Shown here piece after piece: positions 17,067-25,452 of a DNA stretch of 35,982 bases. A program made the translations under genes and the position numbers. The notes under the pieces are model-generated. The model searched no databases. It was not told the DNA's origin and saw nothing but the letters and a program-made list of their open reading frames with translations. Within the stretch, counting starts at the first letter, position 1. Each line of letters begins with the position of its first letter. Source of the DNA: Acidobacteriota bacterium (GTDB lineage: Bacteria; Acidobacteriota; Blastocatellia; RBC074). Location of the stretch: the NCBI GenBank assembly GCA_018268995.1, contig JAFDVL010000013.1, positions 101,312-137,293 on the forward strand, given 5' to 3'.

Positions 17067-18500
17067 TTACTCTTTATAAAAGAGATGCAAATCCAGATTG
17101 CGCGCGCCCATCATCCGCCCTTTCCAATCCGTCCACAGATAGCCTTTCAATGAATAAGATCGTGAACGAAGCCGCTTATAACCAATGCCCTCAAAATCCT
17201 GATCTGTCAGGCTATACCACTTCGGCCCGATTTCATTATCCCAAAAGATCAGGGTGCCAGAGGGCGCTTCGCTCAACAATTTTCGATTCGACTCGCGGTT
17301 ATTGGATAGGAAAGGCCGGGTCATCATATCTTTCTCAAACACAGCACACATCGTGGCGTGACTCCAAACCAGTTGGTTCACAGGTCGTTCATTTTGCAGA
17401 AACCATTGGTGCATTTCCTTGATCGCCCAACCATCGCGCGGCCACGGCATCCCATCCAGATAAAGAACACAAAGCACGGCTGAGATGAGCAAAACTACGG
17501 TTGCGGTTGCCAGCCGTATTCTTTCGGAAAGATGACTAAAGCGCTCCGCGATGCTATTCCAGCCGACTAAAGTAATCAGGGCCATTGCCGGAGCAACGCT
17601 GACCATATAACGCGGATAGCCTGCTTCGCCCACTTGTCCAAATGCCCAGAACACCGTGTGCAACAAAAAGGGCATCAGGAAAGACGTGGTTAAGGTCACA
17701 TGTTCGAGTCGTTTGAGCAGAAGCACCAATCCCACCAGAAATGGAACCAGCAACAAGGCACCGACCATTTCCGGCAAGCGTGCGGGATACGACCAAATAT
17801 GCGCTGAGCCGTAAACTCCTTCGTGCCAATCGCTCGGCCAATTATTTTTGATAAACAGCGGGTCTTTCGTGATGATATATGCCGACAGCCACCAGATAAA
17901 CGAACCGACCGCCAAGAGCAACGACCACGGAATACGCCGCCAGAACACAGTCGAAACGCGCTTATCAAACAAAATCCACACGCCCCATAACACGCCAATG
18001 AAAAATCCTTCCGGGCGCGCCATCACCAGCAAAGAAGCCACAATCATCCCCAGTTTCACCCGTCCGCGTGTGTGTAGGCGCAGGGCAATCACGAACACTA
18101 GCGCAAAAAGCGTTTCGGTCAGCAAATCCGGGAAAAGAACGAAAAAGGAAGGTTGAAGAAAAATGATGGGAATCGCCAGCCAGGTACGATCCAGTTTCAA
18201 ATCCTGGGCCAGCTTCCACGTTTGCCAGGCCGTCGCCAGACAAATCGCCACGGTAAACAAGCGTGCAGCCTGATGACCCAGCAAAGCGGGAAAAGCATAA
18301 AGAAAGGTGAACAAAGGGCGTTGCCAGACCCCAACGAACATATAAGGGTAACGCCAACCCCAGCGCGCAAATAAAAAATGATAGCCGCTATCCTGTTGAA
18401 ACCCATCCGGGTACAGCAGCACTAAAGCAATACCAACAAGCGTAAAAATGCCAAGCCAAATAAGAGCTTTTTTTCGAGGAGAATTTGGGAATTGTTGCAT
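17067..18500 (-). CDS. Multi-pass membrane protein, GT-C glycosyltransferase-like (paralog)
   Basis: The product has 477 residues from the ATG at 18500; a GTG five codons earlier (18515) is possible. It has about nine hydrophobic segments. The first periplasmic loop DGFQQDSGYHFLFARWGW has acidic residues where GT-C enzymes keep the catalytic one. The block FPDLLTETLFALVFVIALRL and VMARPEGFFIGVLWG match the protein at 13202-14761. The soluble tail contains a W-D-N-E patch as in that paralog. It lies upstream of the two VWA genes in the same direction, with 76 bases between, and could share their operon. Its substrate cannot be read from the sequence. Confidence 0.75.
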   Translation of the reverse strand: MQQFPNSPRKKALIWLGIFTLVGIALVLLYPDGFQQDSGYHFLFARWGWRYPYMFVGVWQRPLFTFLYAFPALLGHQAARLFTVAICLATAWQTWKLAQDLKLDRTWLAIPIIFLQPSFFVLFPDLLTETLFALVFVIALRLHTRGRVKLGMIVASLLVMARPEGFFIGVLWGVWILFDKRVSTVFWRRIPWSLLLAVGSFIWWLSAYIITKDPLFIKNNWPSDWHEGVYGSAHIWSYPARLPEMVGALLLVPFLVGLVLLLKRLEHVTLTTSFLMPFLLHTVFWAFGQVGEAGYPRYMVSVAPAMALITLVGWNSIAERFSHLSERIRLATATVVLLISAVLCVLYLDGMPWPRDGWAIKEMHQWFLQNERPVNQLVWSHATMCAVFEKDMMTRPFLSNNRESNRKLLSEAPSGTLIFWDNEIGPKWYSLTDQDFEGIGYKRLRSRSYSLKGYLWTDWKGRMMGARNLDLHLFYKE

Positions 18501-18647
18501 CCGTTTAGAAGACACTTCCTGTGATTTGGTGTAGCGGTCACTCTAAACGTTTCGACAGGATAACGCAAAAGGGCGGCACAGAAGCTTGAAGCTTTTGCAC
18601 GCGCCCTTCATTGCGGGGTTGTTCAGCGGTGGCAGTGGGGTAAATCG

Positions 18648-19151
18648 TTATTTCGCAGCCGGTGCAGCCGGAGAGCCTTGTGTTTCGCTGCTTTCGGTCT
18701 CACCAACTAGCTGGCCTTGTCCGCGCGGGACAGAACCTTTGGTCTTGTTTTCAATCTGATAGATGTCGCCCTTTTCGGTAACGTTGAAATCACGGTAGCC
18801 ATCACCATCGCTGGAACGATCTGCATGAATCGTGAAGGTATTGGGCGAAACGTCGGAACTGGTATAGGTATAACCACTAATCGTTTTGCCTTCGCCATAT
18901 TTTCTGCCGAGCATTTCGGATTCCACCAAATCATTTAAGTTACTGAATTTGCCCTTGGCTGAATAATATTGCGCCTGAGAGCGGTGAATTTCTCTGAGTG
19001 ATTCAATCGCGGCAGTTTCGCGGCCACGTTTCAAATATGCGTTCAACTGGGGGATAGCCACAGCAGCCATAATGCCAATGATCGAAATCACGATCAGCAA
19101 TTCAATCAACGAAAAACCTTCTGAGCGACGTGTGAGTTTATGAGATCTCAT
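18648..19151 (-). CDS. Type IV pilin-like / GspG-like prepilin
   Basis: The 167-residue protein has a short basic leader MRSHKLTRRSEG, then the prepilin signature FSLIELLIVISIIGIMAAVAI. A prepilin peptidase would cut after Gly12, and Glu17 is the conserved fifth residue. The hydrophobic helix continues into PQLNAYLKRGRETAAIESLREIH, typical of major pseudopilins and pilins. The C-terminal part (about 60-140) is a small beta region with a YTSSD segment, ending in an S/A-rich tail. No assembly ATPase, platform or secretin gene is nearby, so it uses machinery elsewhere. The ATG at 19151 is chosen for the leader length and the AAGGAG 10 bases upstream; an upstream in-frame start would give an atypically long leader. 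Confidence 0.9.
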   Translation of the reverse strand: MRSHKLTRRSEGFSLIELLIVISIIGIMAAVAIPQLNAYLKRGRETAAIESLREIHRSQAQYYSAKGKFSNLNDLVESEMLGRKYGEGKTISGYTYTSSDVSPNTFTIHADRSSDGDGYRDFNVTEKGDIYQIENKTKGSVPRGQGQLVGETESSETQGSPAAPAAK

Positions 19152-19311
19152 GGTTGACAGTCTCCTTATGCTAACAACGGATAATATCTGCTGGTTCATT
19201 CTGCCCCGGAAATGGGGGACAACCTTACAGGCTTTAAATGCGTGCATTTGAATGAACGTTGGACTCTGGAGCTAGTTCCAATTTTACTATAGTGTGAATG
19301 TCTGCTGATTC

Positions 19312-20007
19312 TCAAATTTCGACGGCAGAATTTTCTGCTTTGCGGAAATATGTTTTCAGCGTCAGCCAAAGCACCACAATTGAAAGTCCTAACCACAACA
19401 AGGCCCAGACAATGGCGGGGATAAAGGTCAACCGTTGCATGTTCACGGCATCGCTGGATTGACTGGTAATCGCCGAAAGCAAAAACAGCGTCTTCAGGTC
19501 ATAAAGCGCATTCAGACAACATTGCACGGCCAAAAAGCTGAGGAAAAAATGCGCAACTTTGGGATTTGAAGCAGCAGCAAACAGGATCAGGATTGCGACC
19601 AATCCAACGCCTACGATCAGGCCAAAAAGTCCTTTCACCCAAACCAGCGTCATCGCGAGGATAAACGCTGCGGTCAGCCCCAGGGCGGCCTTAGCGCGTG
19701 CGCCGTTCCGGCAAATCAGCAGCAAGGCAGCCCCAAACAACGTGCTGGTTAAATAACCTGCGCTGGAAATAATAATCGGAATGCCGCCCAACGACAGCGT
19801 TACACCACTGGTGTCAGGATTGATGGCTATTCGCTCAACATCGCCCATTGTCCCGACGGTTGCCAATGCGTGGCCGCCTTCGTGAATAAACGTTACAAAC
19901 AACTTGAACGGATAGACCAGAAATCCGGCAAACGGGATAAAGGAAAGCACAATGCTGATGGCCGAAGCACCCAGCAGGTACGTTTTTGCATCACGATCAT
20001 GGGTCAT
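19312..20007 (-). CDS. M50-type membrane zinc metalloprotease-like protein
   Basis: The 231-residue protein has about six membrane helices. The zinc motif His42-Glu-Gly-Gly-His46 (FIHEGGHALAT) is inside an early hydrophobic helix, as in the M50B group, and GGIPIIISSAGYLTSTLFG follows, the glycine-rich segment that in many M50 proteins supports the third ligand. Most relatives are of unknown substrate; some cleave membrane-bound anti-sigma factors. No sigma or anti-sigma gene is adjacent. AAAGGA precedes the ATG at 8 bases. The pilin gene follows in the same direction after a gap of about 160 bases that contains no clear element. Confidence 0.85.
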   Translation of the reverse strand: MTHDRDAKTYLLGASAISIVLSFIPFAGFLVYPFKLFVTFIHEGGHALATVGTMGDVERIAINPDTSGVTLSLGGIPIIISSAGYLTSTLFGAALLLICRNGARAKAALGLTAAFILAMTLVWVKGLFGLIVGVGLVAILILFAAASNPKVAHFFLSFLAVQCCLNALYDLKTLFLLSAITSQSSDAVNMQRLTFIPAIVWALLWLGLSIVVLWLTLKTYFRKAENSAVEI

Positions 20008-20021
20008 AAGAAATCCTTTAA

Positions 20022-20128
20022 ATCAAAAGGCAAAAGGTAGAGGGACTGAATATCTTTCTACAATTTTCATAATTCTATTTCTAAATCCTACCTTTGCCTT
20101 TTGATCTTTGCCTTTTGCCTTTTGATTT
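20022..20128. repeat. Inverted repeat of CTTTTGC words
   Basis: ATCAAAAGGCAAAAGGTAG (20022-20040) pairs with CTACCTTTGCCTTTTGAT (20088-20105) with one bulged base. Several further CTTTTGC copies follow to about 20128. The rest of the gap to 20376 shows a small palindrome GTCAGA-AAAA-TCTGAC (20154-20169), a second AATCTGACAG about 20 bases on, and no gene. Confidence 0.65.
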
Positions 20129-20376
20129 GGCGTTGCGCCCGCCTTTCATTCGTCAGAAAAATCTGACAGTGCATCATGCCATGTAAATCTGACAGCGTCT
20201 TACGAATTCCGGCTAAGTTCAGTTCCAACAATAGTTTTTATCGCTTTCGCCCCTTTGGCACAAGCCTTGTTAAGTAACAGAGCGTGAGCGCCTCAGGTGG
20301 CCGCAGGAAAATGGCGTGACGACCTTTGCGCCGCCTGTCGCGTTCGCACTTCAACGCAAAGCCCGGAGGTATCAGT

Positions 20377-21024
20377 ATGCTTGCTAATTTAATAACCTTG
20401 ATTCGCGTCGTGATCGCGTTCGTTTCTGTCGGGCTTTTCGGGCGTGGTTTGTATGCCAATATTGCTGCGCTGATCTTACTGGTGCTGGCGATTTCGCTGG
20501 ATGCAGTAGATGGATGGGTGGCGCGGCGCTTTGGATATACCAGTGACATCGGAGCCGCTTTTGACATCGCGGCAGATCGCATTGTCGAAAATGTCTATTG
20601 GATTTACTTCGCTACAGCGGGCCTGGTTTCCTTTTGGATTCCCGCAATTGTCATTGCACGCGGCTGCTTGACGGATTTCTTGCGCGCTGTAGCCTTCACG
20701 CAAGGCCAGACAGCTTTCGGTGAAAAAACGATGATGCAAAGCTGGTGGGGCAAGTTGCTGGTCGGATCGCGTGCCAGCCGTGCCACCTACGGCATTGTCA
20801 AATGTGCGGCATTTCTTTTGTTGGGATTGTGGCGCACGCTATCCGCGACACCGGGTTTTCCGATTGATCGAATGGTGTTGGATTGGCTGGGGCAGGCATT
20901 GCCGATTGCCGCGCTGGTGCTGGCAGTTGCCGCCGTTGTGCTGTGCGTCGTGCGCGGCGTACCGGTCATCATTGAAGGAATGCGATTCTTTCGCAAAGGA
21001 TTTGTACTGCCGAAAGCATGGTGA
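20377..21024 (+). CDS. CDP-alcohol phosphatidyltransferase family protein
   Basis: The 215-residue membrane enzyme has the complete family signature D-G-x2-A-R-x8-G-x3-D-x3-D: Asp42, Asp45-Gly46, Ala49-Arg50, Gly59, Asp63 and Asp67. These bind the metal and the CDP group. About six hydrophobic helices are visible. It would swap CMP of a CDP-diacylglycerol or similar donor for an alcohol such as glycerol-3-phosphate or inositol phosphate. Substrate subtype is not decidable. The ATG at 20377 has GGAGG 5 bases upstream. It heads a tight run with the HAD phosphatase (21-base gap) and the PAP2 gene (overlap), which suggests a transfer followed by a dephosphorylation step. Confidence 0.9.
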   Translation: MLANLITLIRVVIAFVSVGLFGRGLYANIAALILLVLAISLDAVDGWVARRFGYTSDIGAAFDIAADRIVENVYWIYFATAGLVSFWIPAIVIARGCLTDFLRAVAFTQGQTAFGEKTMMQSWWGKLLVGSRASRATYGIVKCAAFLLLGLWRTLSATPGFPIDRMVLDWLGQALPIAALVLAVAAVVLCVVRGVPVIIEGMRFFRKGFVLPKAW

Positions 21025-21045
21025 GTAAGGACAAAGTTACCGAGT

Positions 21046-21753
21046 ATGACTCAATCATCTATTGCAGCCATCTTCGACGTAGACGGAACCCTGCTGGCAG
21101 GGGCTTCGATGGAAATGCGTTTTTTGAAATACCTGTGGCGGTACGGCGAGCTTCGCGCCAGCGACATCACACGACTAGCTGCCGGAGCTTTCCGCACTCT
21201 GGCTGAAGGGCGTTCGGTTTTGCGCGCCAACAAAGCCTACTTATCCGGCAAGCCGCTGGAGCATTATCGCCGTCTGGCCCAGGATTGCTTTGACCAACAT
21301 ATCAAACATCATTTGTTGCCCAAGGCAGTTGAGCGTGTGCGCTGGCATCAACACCAAGGCCACGCGATTGTGCTGCTTTCCGGCTCGTTGGAATTATTAG
21401 TGGAACCATTGGCGCAGCATTTGAACGCTGACGCGCATATAGCCACGCGCATTGTGTATGACAAAACGAAGCTGGTAGGCAAAATTGCAGGTGAGCATCC
21501 TTACAACAAAGCAAAGGTGACAACCCTGCTCGCACTGAATCAGTTTCGGAATTTTGATTTGGCCAAATCATTTGCCTATGGAAATCATCACACAGATCGC
21601 CACGTGCTAGGCATTGTCGGCAATCCCGTGGCAACCAATCCTGATCGAAGATTACGTCAGATTGCCCTGGATAATGGATGGATGATTGAGGAATTTACGA
21701 ATGGAGAGAAGGAATCCGCATATGATGGAATTGGATCGTACAATGCAATCTGA
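21046..21753 (+). CDS. HAD-IB family phosphatase (SerB-like)
   Basis: The 235-residue HAD hydrolase has the nucleophile motif D11-V-D13-G-T-L, a cap region rich in arginine, motif II VLLSGSLE, a lysine in YNKAK, and motif IV AYGNHHTDRHVL followed by GIVGNPVATNPDRRLRQIALDNGW. This ending is typical of the HAD-IB subfamily (TIGR01490 type). The first acid of motif IV, usually GD, is GN here, while the second Asp remains. The position between CDP-alcohol transferase and PAP2 genes suggests a lipid phosphate as substrate, but that is inference. The ATG at 21046 gives the family N-terminus; no strong ribosome binding site is seen. Confidence 0.88.
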   Translation: MTQSSIAAIFDVDGTLLAGASMEMRFLKYLWRYGELRASDITRLAAGAFRTLAEGRSVLRANKAYLSGKPLEHYRRLAQDCFDQHIKHHLLPKAVERVRWHQHQGHAIVLLSGSLELLVEPLAQHLNADAHIATRIVYDKTKLVGKIAGEHPYNKAKVTTLLALNQFRNFDLAKSFAYGNHHTDRHVLGIVGNPVATNPDRRLRQIALDNGWMIEEFTNGEKESAYDGIGSYNAI

Positions 21754-22684
21754 CACGTTGAGGTCAACACACAGTTTCGCACTCACTCGCGTCCTCAGCT
21801 ATTTCAACCTGACGGATCGCCTGACGCTTGGTTATTTGACGTTCGTTGGATTGCTCCTGCTCCTTTCGTCCAATCCGATTGAGAAGCGCGGAAAGCTGCT
21901 GGCAGCACATCTTGGGGTTGCCGTAATGATTTTCGCGTTTGCTTATTTTCGACAGCGAAAAACTCCTGTGCTGCATTTTCTGAGCTACTGGTATCCGCTT
22001 GGACTGTCTGGCTTTTTCTTTGAAGAGATTCACAGCATTGTTCACCTCATTCATCGCGGTTGGTTTGATGCGGGACTCATTCAATTCGATTTCGCCACGT
22101 TTGGCGCGCATCCGACAGTCTGGTTTGAGCAGCACATCAGCTACTGGCTGACCGAAACAATGAATTTCTTTTACTTCACCTACTGGCCGCTGATTCCGGC
22201 GCTGGCGTTGCTGCTGTGGATGCGGAATCAAAAGCAATTTCACGAATTCGTTTTCGCGCTGTGTCTGTCGTACATCTTTTGTTATCTCGTCTTTATTTTT
22301 TATCCCATCGAAGGGCCGTATCACACGCTCAAGCACTTGCAAACCGTACACGAAACGCCCGGCTGGATTTTCACGCATTTAGTCGAATTCGTTGAAAAAC
22401 ACGGACGCATTCACGGCGGCGCTTTCCCAAGCGCGCACGTCTCAGGTTCTTTCGTCGCCACGATTGCGGCCTATCGGTACTCTCACAAACTTGGCCACCT
22501 TGTTTTGATCCTGGCGCTTGGCGTGTGCGTGTCAGCCGTGTACGGGCGGTATCACTACGCCGTAGACATTTGGGGCGGCATAGCAGTTGCACTTATTGGA
22601 TGTTGGATTGCTCGCAGGGTATTTCGCGCTAAAACACACGATGCACAGCCAGCAATCCCCCATTCAGGAGAAAACCTGTGCTGA
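21722..22684 (+). CDS. PAP2-type lipid phosphatase or transferase
   Basis: The 320-residue protein has about six membrane helices. The active-site segments are FPSAHVSGSFVATIAAYRYSH (with the proton-relay His) and YGRYHYAVDIWGGI (nucleophile His and Asp); the first K-x6-R-P motif is not evident, which points to the PAP2_3/Aur1-like branch rather than classical PAP2. These enzymes remove or transfer phosphate groups on lipids at the outer face of the membrane. The start is placed at 21722, where AAGGA lies 8 bases upstream, so it overlaps the end of the HAD gene by 32 bases, indicating translational coupling. It ends the three-gene lipid run. Confidence 0.85.
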   Translation: MMELDRTMQSDTLRSTHSFALTRVLSYFNLTDRLTLGYLTFVGLLLLLSSNPIEKRGKLLAAHLGVAVMIFAFAYFRQRKTPVLHFLSYWYPLGLSGFFFEEIHSIVHLIHRGWFDAGLIQFDFATFGAHPTVWFEQHISYWLTETMNFFYFTYWPLIPALALLLWMRNQKQFHEFVFALCLSYIFCYLVFIFYPIEGPYHTLKHLQTVHETPGWIFTHLVEFVEKHGRIHGGAFPSAHVSGSFVATIAAYRYSHKLGHLVLILALGVCVSAVYGRYHYAVDIWGGIAVALIGCWIARRVFRAKTHDAQPAIPHSGENLC

Positions 22685-22746
22685 CGGTCGTCAATCGTTC
22701 CAAATCCAATGATCGTCTCAAGACAATCATTTTTCAGTGAGGCGTT

Positions 22747-23157
22747 ATGTCCACCAAATATTTTTCACTCGTACTTTCATGGCTGTTGGTCGGTGCAATT
22801 GCTGTAACACCTGTCATGGCGCGCACAACCCCAGCTGCTGTTACCAAACAAGAGGCCAAAATCGCCAAACAAAAGAAGCGCATCGTCGAATGGGGCACGA
22901 ATAAAAACGTGTCGGTCAAACTGAAATCCGGCGGCCAGGTGAATGGGCGGATTGCAGAAATCAAGGACGAAAATTTCACCGTCCAATTAGTAGAAAATGG
23001 GCAGGTCGTTAATCGGGACATCAGCTACGGCGACATCCAAAACATCTCCGGCAAAGATGAATCTTCCGGTGGGTGGAAAACAGCGGGTTGGATCGTAGTC
23101 GGTGCGGCTGCCGCGGTCGGCACAATTTTTCTAATTGGTCTGGCCTTGGCGGATTAG
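22747..23157 (+). CDS. Envelope protein with Sm-like core, first of three
   Basis: The 136-residue product has a signal peptide (about 1-24, ending VMARTT), a basic helix (KQEAKIAKQKKRI), a beta-rich core of about 55 residues and a C-terminal membrane helix (about 112-133). The core reads VEWGTNKNVSVKLKSGGQV, then NGRIAEIKDENFTVQLV, then a REDISYGDI-like strand. The order V-x-L-x-S-G-x4-G-x-I, then F-x-V, then I-x-Y-x-D-I is that of Sm/Lsm five-stranded barrels. I know of no named family. Genes 2 and 3 of the run share the W-G-T-x-K and K-L-x-S-G words, so all three are duplicates. GAGG precedes the ATG. Confidence 0.7.
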   Translation: MSTKYFSLVLSWLLVGAIAVTPVMARTTPAAVTKQEAKIAKQKKRIVEWGTNKNVSVKLKSGGQVNGRIAEIKDENFTVQLVENGQVVNRDISYGDIQNISGKDESSGGWKTAGWIVVGAAAAVGTIFLIGLALAD

Positions 23158-23176
23158 TTTTTCAAGGAGGTATTTT

Positions 23177-23569
23177 ATGTGCAAAACAATCATCGTATGG
23201 CTGGTTATTTTCGCGCTCGGCCTGGGGAATGCCCTGGCACAAACCAAAGCCACTTCACCTGAAAAACAAGCCGAATTCAAAAAGCACGTGGTGGAATGGG
23301 GGACGAACAAGCAGGTGAATGTAAAACTGAATTCAGGCGAAAAGCTCAGCGGACGCATTGCCGATATTCAGAATGAATTTTTCGTGTTGCAATCCGTTTC
23401 AAAAGAGGGAAAGGTCATCTCGCGCGAAATTCATTATAACGGCCTGAACAAGCTTTCAGGTAAAACCAACGCGGGCAAAGTCGCTGGCTATACAACACTG
23501 GGCGTGTTAGCAGGTGTGGGCGTGGTGTTCCTGGTGATTTTTGGCGTGTTTCTTGCCAACGAATCATAG
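23177..23569 (+). CDS. Envelope protein with Sm-like core, second of three
   Basis: This 130-residue paralog starts at the ATG at 23177 with AAGGAGG upstream, 19 bases after the previous stop. It has a signal peptide (1-20, ending ALAQ), the core VEWGTNKQVNVKLNSGEKL, SGRIADIQNEFFVLQSV and SREIHYNGLNKL, a glycine/lysine linker and a C-terminal membrane helix (about 107-126). Identity to its neighbours is concentrated in the core and the hydrophobic tail. No cysteine lipobox is evident. The core faces the outside if the C-terminal helix anchors it, so any RNA-binding role of a cytoplasmic Lsm protein would not apply; protein oligomerisation or cell-wall contact are alternatives. Confidence 0.7.
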   Translation: MCKTIIVWLVIFALGLGNALAQTKATSPEKQAEFKKHVVEWGTNKQVNVKLNSGEKLSGRIADIQNEFFVLQSVSKEGKVISREIHYNGLNKLSGKTNAGKVAGYTTLGVLAGVGVVFLVIFGVFLANES

Positions 23570-23579
23570 GAGGAACAAA

Positions 23580-24065
23580 ATGTGCAAATCACTGGTTTCA
23601 CTTTTCCTGTGCCTGCTGTTTGCTGTTCCTGGCCTTGCACAACCAACAACCAAACAAACGGAAAAAGAAATAAAACTCAAACAGAAAATCGTTGCCTGGG
23701 GCACGCAGAAAAACGTGACGGTGAAGTTAAATTCAGGTGAAAAGTTTGAAGGTCATCTCGCGGTAATCAAAGATGACTCTTTTACCATTCAATTCATAGC
23801 GTCCGATGGAAAAGTCACAGAACATAATGTTCTTTACAGTTCCGTAGACAAGCTTTCCAGTCAGCGCGGCAGCAAAGCGGGAAGAATAGTGGGGAACACG
23901 GCTTTGTATGTATTAGCAGGTTTAGGCATTTTCGCCCTTGGTGTATTGATTCTTCAGGCTCGAAACCAAATTTTCGGCTTACAACCTTTGGCCGAAGCCC
24001 GTTTGCACGTGCAGCGGGTTTCCGCTATTTTTATGCTGTCCACGAACATTTCGTCATCGCGGTAA
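23580..24065 (+). CDS. Envelope protein with Sm-like core, third of three, extended tail
   Basis: The 161-residue paralog starts at 23580 with AGGAGG, 10 bases after the previous stop. Signal peptide (1-20), core VAWGTQKNVTVKLNSGEKF, EGHLAVIKDDSFTIQFI, then the C-terminal membrane helix (about 104-122). Unlike its two sisters it does not stop there but runs about 38 residues further (from RNQIFGLQPLAEARLHV to the end). The DNA for this tail holds a hairpin (CCCG-TT-TGCA with TGCA-G-CGGG, 23998-24018) and then CTATTTTTAT, which looks like a terminator inside the reading frame. The tail is therefore probably an accidental extension after loss of the original stop. Confidence 0.65.
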   Translation: MCKSLVSLFLCLLFAVPGLAQPTTKQTEKEIKLKQKIVAWGTQKNVTVKLNSGEKFEGHLAVIKDDSFTIQFIASDGKVTEHNVLYSSVDKLSSQRGSKAGRIVGNTALYVLAGLGIFALGVLILQARNQIFGLQPLAEARLHVQRVSAIFMLSTNISSSR

Positions 24066-24129
24066 TAAGCATAGTTATTGATGGCGCAATCCGTGTGAAG
24101 GTCAATGCAGCAAGCAGTATCCACACATA

Positions 24130-25359
24130 ATGAGAAAATTTGGAATGACCGACCGCAGAGAATTTCTACAAAGCCTGGCAACAACGCCGTTACTGATCCA
24201 GACACAAGCCAAACAGGCGGGACCAGATGAGCGCCCCTATTGGCTGGATGTATTGCAACGCATCGCGCGCCCTGTATTGACGAATTTAGCCGGGCAAAAG
24301 TTGAAAACAAACATGCCGGTTGAATCGCATCCTCGCTCGTCAGACCGCCGGAAGTTCACGTACCTTGAAGCGCTTGGCCGATTGCTTGCGGGGCTTTCGC
24401 CGTGGTTGGAATTAAGCACGTTGTCAGGTACAGAAGAAAATTTACGCCGCGAATTTGCCCGACTCGCACGCCAAGCAGTGGATGCCGCAACAAATCCCAC
24501 TTCGCCGGATCTTCTGAACTTCAGCGAAGGCCAGCAGCCGCTTGTAGATTCAGCCTTTCTCGCCCACGCCATCTTGCGTGCGCCAACTGAACTCTGGAAA
24601 AAGCTCGACGCCAAAACACAGAAGAATCTGGTTGCAGCTTTGAAGTCATCGCGCCACATTCGTCCCGGGTTCAATAACTGGCTGCTGTTCGCCGCAATGG
24701 TCGAAGCGGCGTTGTGTGCAATGGGCGAGGACTGGGATGCGATGCGCGTGGATTATGCGATTCGCCAGCACGAGCAATGGTACAAAGGCGATGGGCTCTA
24801 CGGCGATGGCCCCGATTTTCATTGGGATTATTACAACAGCTTTGTCATTCAGCCGATGCTGCTGGACGTAATTCGCGTAGCACGTAATCAGCAATACAAC
24901 TGGGACAGCTTTCAAGAAAAAGTGCTCAAACGCGCACAACGCTACGCCGCGATTCAGGAGCGGCTGATTTCGCCTGAAGGCACATTTCCCGCGATTGGTC
25001 GCTCGCTCGCCTATCGCTTCGGCGCGTTTCACTTGCTCGGCCAAATCGTATTGCAAAAACGGTTGCCGAAAGAAATCCTGCCTGCACAAGTGCGTTCAGC
25101 GTTAACCGCAGTAATACGCCGGATGATTGAAGCGCCCGGCACATTCGACCAAAATGGATGGTTGACCATAGGCTTTTGCGGACATCAACCCGCGATGGGC
25201 GAGACGTATATTTCCACGGGCAGCCTGTATTTATGCGCCGTCGGATTGTTGCCGTTGGGATTGCCGCCCGAAGATGAATTCTGGTCGGCTCCCGCTGCAG
25301 ATTGGACAGCGCGCAAAGTCTGGGCAGGGCAAAATCTCGAAGCCGATCACGCCAGCTAG
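24130..25359 (+). CDS. DUF2264 domain protein, probable Tat substrate
   Basis: The 409-residue protein matches DUF2264: PYWLDVLQRIARPVLTNLA, RRKFTYLEALGRLLAGLSPWLE, FNNWLLFAAMVEAALC, then the family hallmark QHEQWYKGDGLYGDGPDFHWDYYNSFVIQPM and ERLISPEGTFPAIGRSLAYR. The pattern of helices fits an alpha/alpha toroid as in glycan lyases and hydrolases; the family is thought to act on plant or microbial polysaccharides, without assigned activity here. The N-terminus contains DRREFLQSLATTPLL, a twin-arginine motif, so export in folded form by Tat is likely. An inner ATG at 24145 is an alternative start. The typical DUF2264 C-terminal domain is short or absent. Confidence 0.88.
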   Translation: MRKFGMTDRREFLQSLATTPLLIQTQAKQAGPDERPYWLDVLQRIARPVLTNLAGQKLKTNMPVESHPRSSDRRKFTYLEALGRLLAGLSPWLELSTLSGTEENLRREFARLARQAVDAATNPTSPDLLNFSEGQQPLVDSAFLAHAILRAPTELWKKLDAKTQKNLVAALKSSRHIRPGFNNWLLFAAMVEAALCAMGEDWDAMRVDYAIRQHEQWYKGDGLYGDGPDFHWDYYNSFVIQPMLLDVIRVARNQQYNWDSFQEKVLKRAQRYAAIQERLISPEGTFPAIGRSLAYRFGAFHLLGQIVLQKRLPKEILPAQVRSALTAVIRRMIEAPGTFDQNGWLTIGFCGHQPAMGETYISTGSLYLCAVGLLPLGLPPEDEFWSAPAADWTARKVWAGQNLEADHAS

Positions 25360-25452
25360 AATTAGGGACTGTACGAAGAGTGGTAGCGGCTTGCTCAATG
25401 TGCGACTGCTCGCTCGCTGTACCGTACCAAACGATAATTAAGAAGACTTCTT

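Noticed and set aside
22284..22684. Possible phage or IS remnant near the lipid operon
   Set aside because: The coding sequence is intact with complete PAP2 motifs; no repeats or transposase traces.
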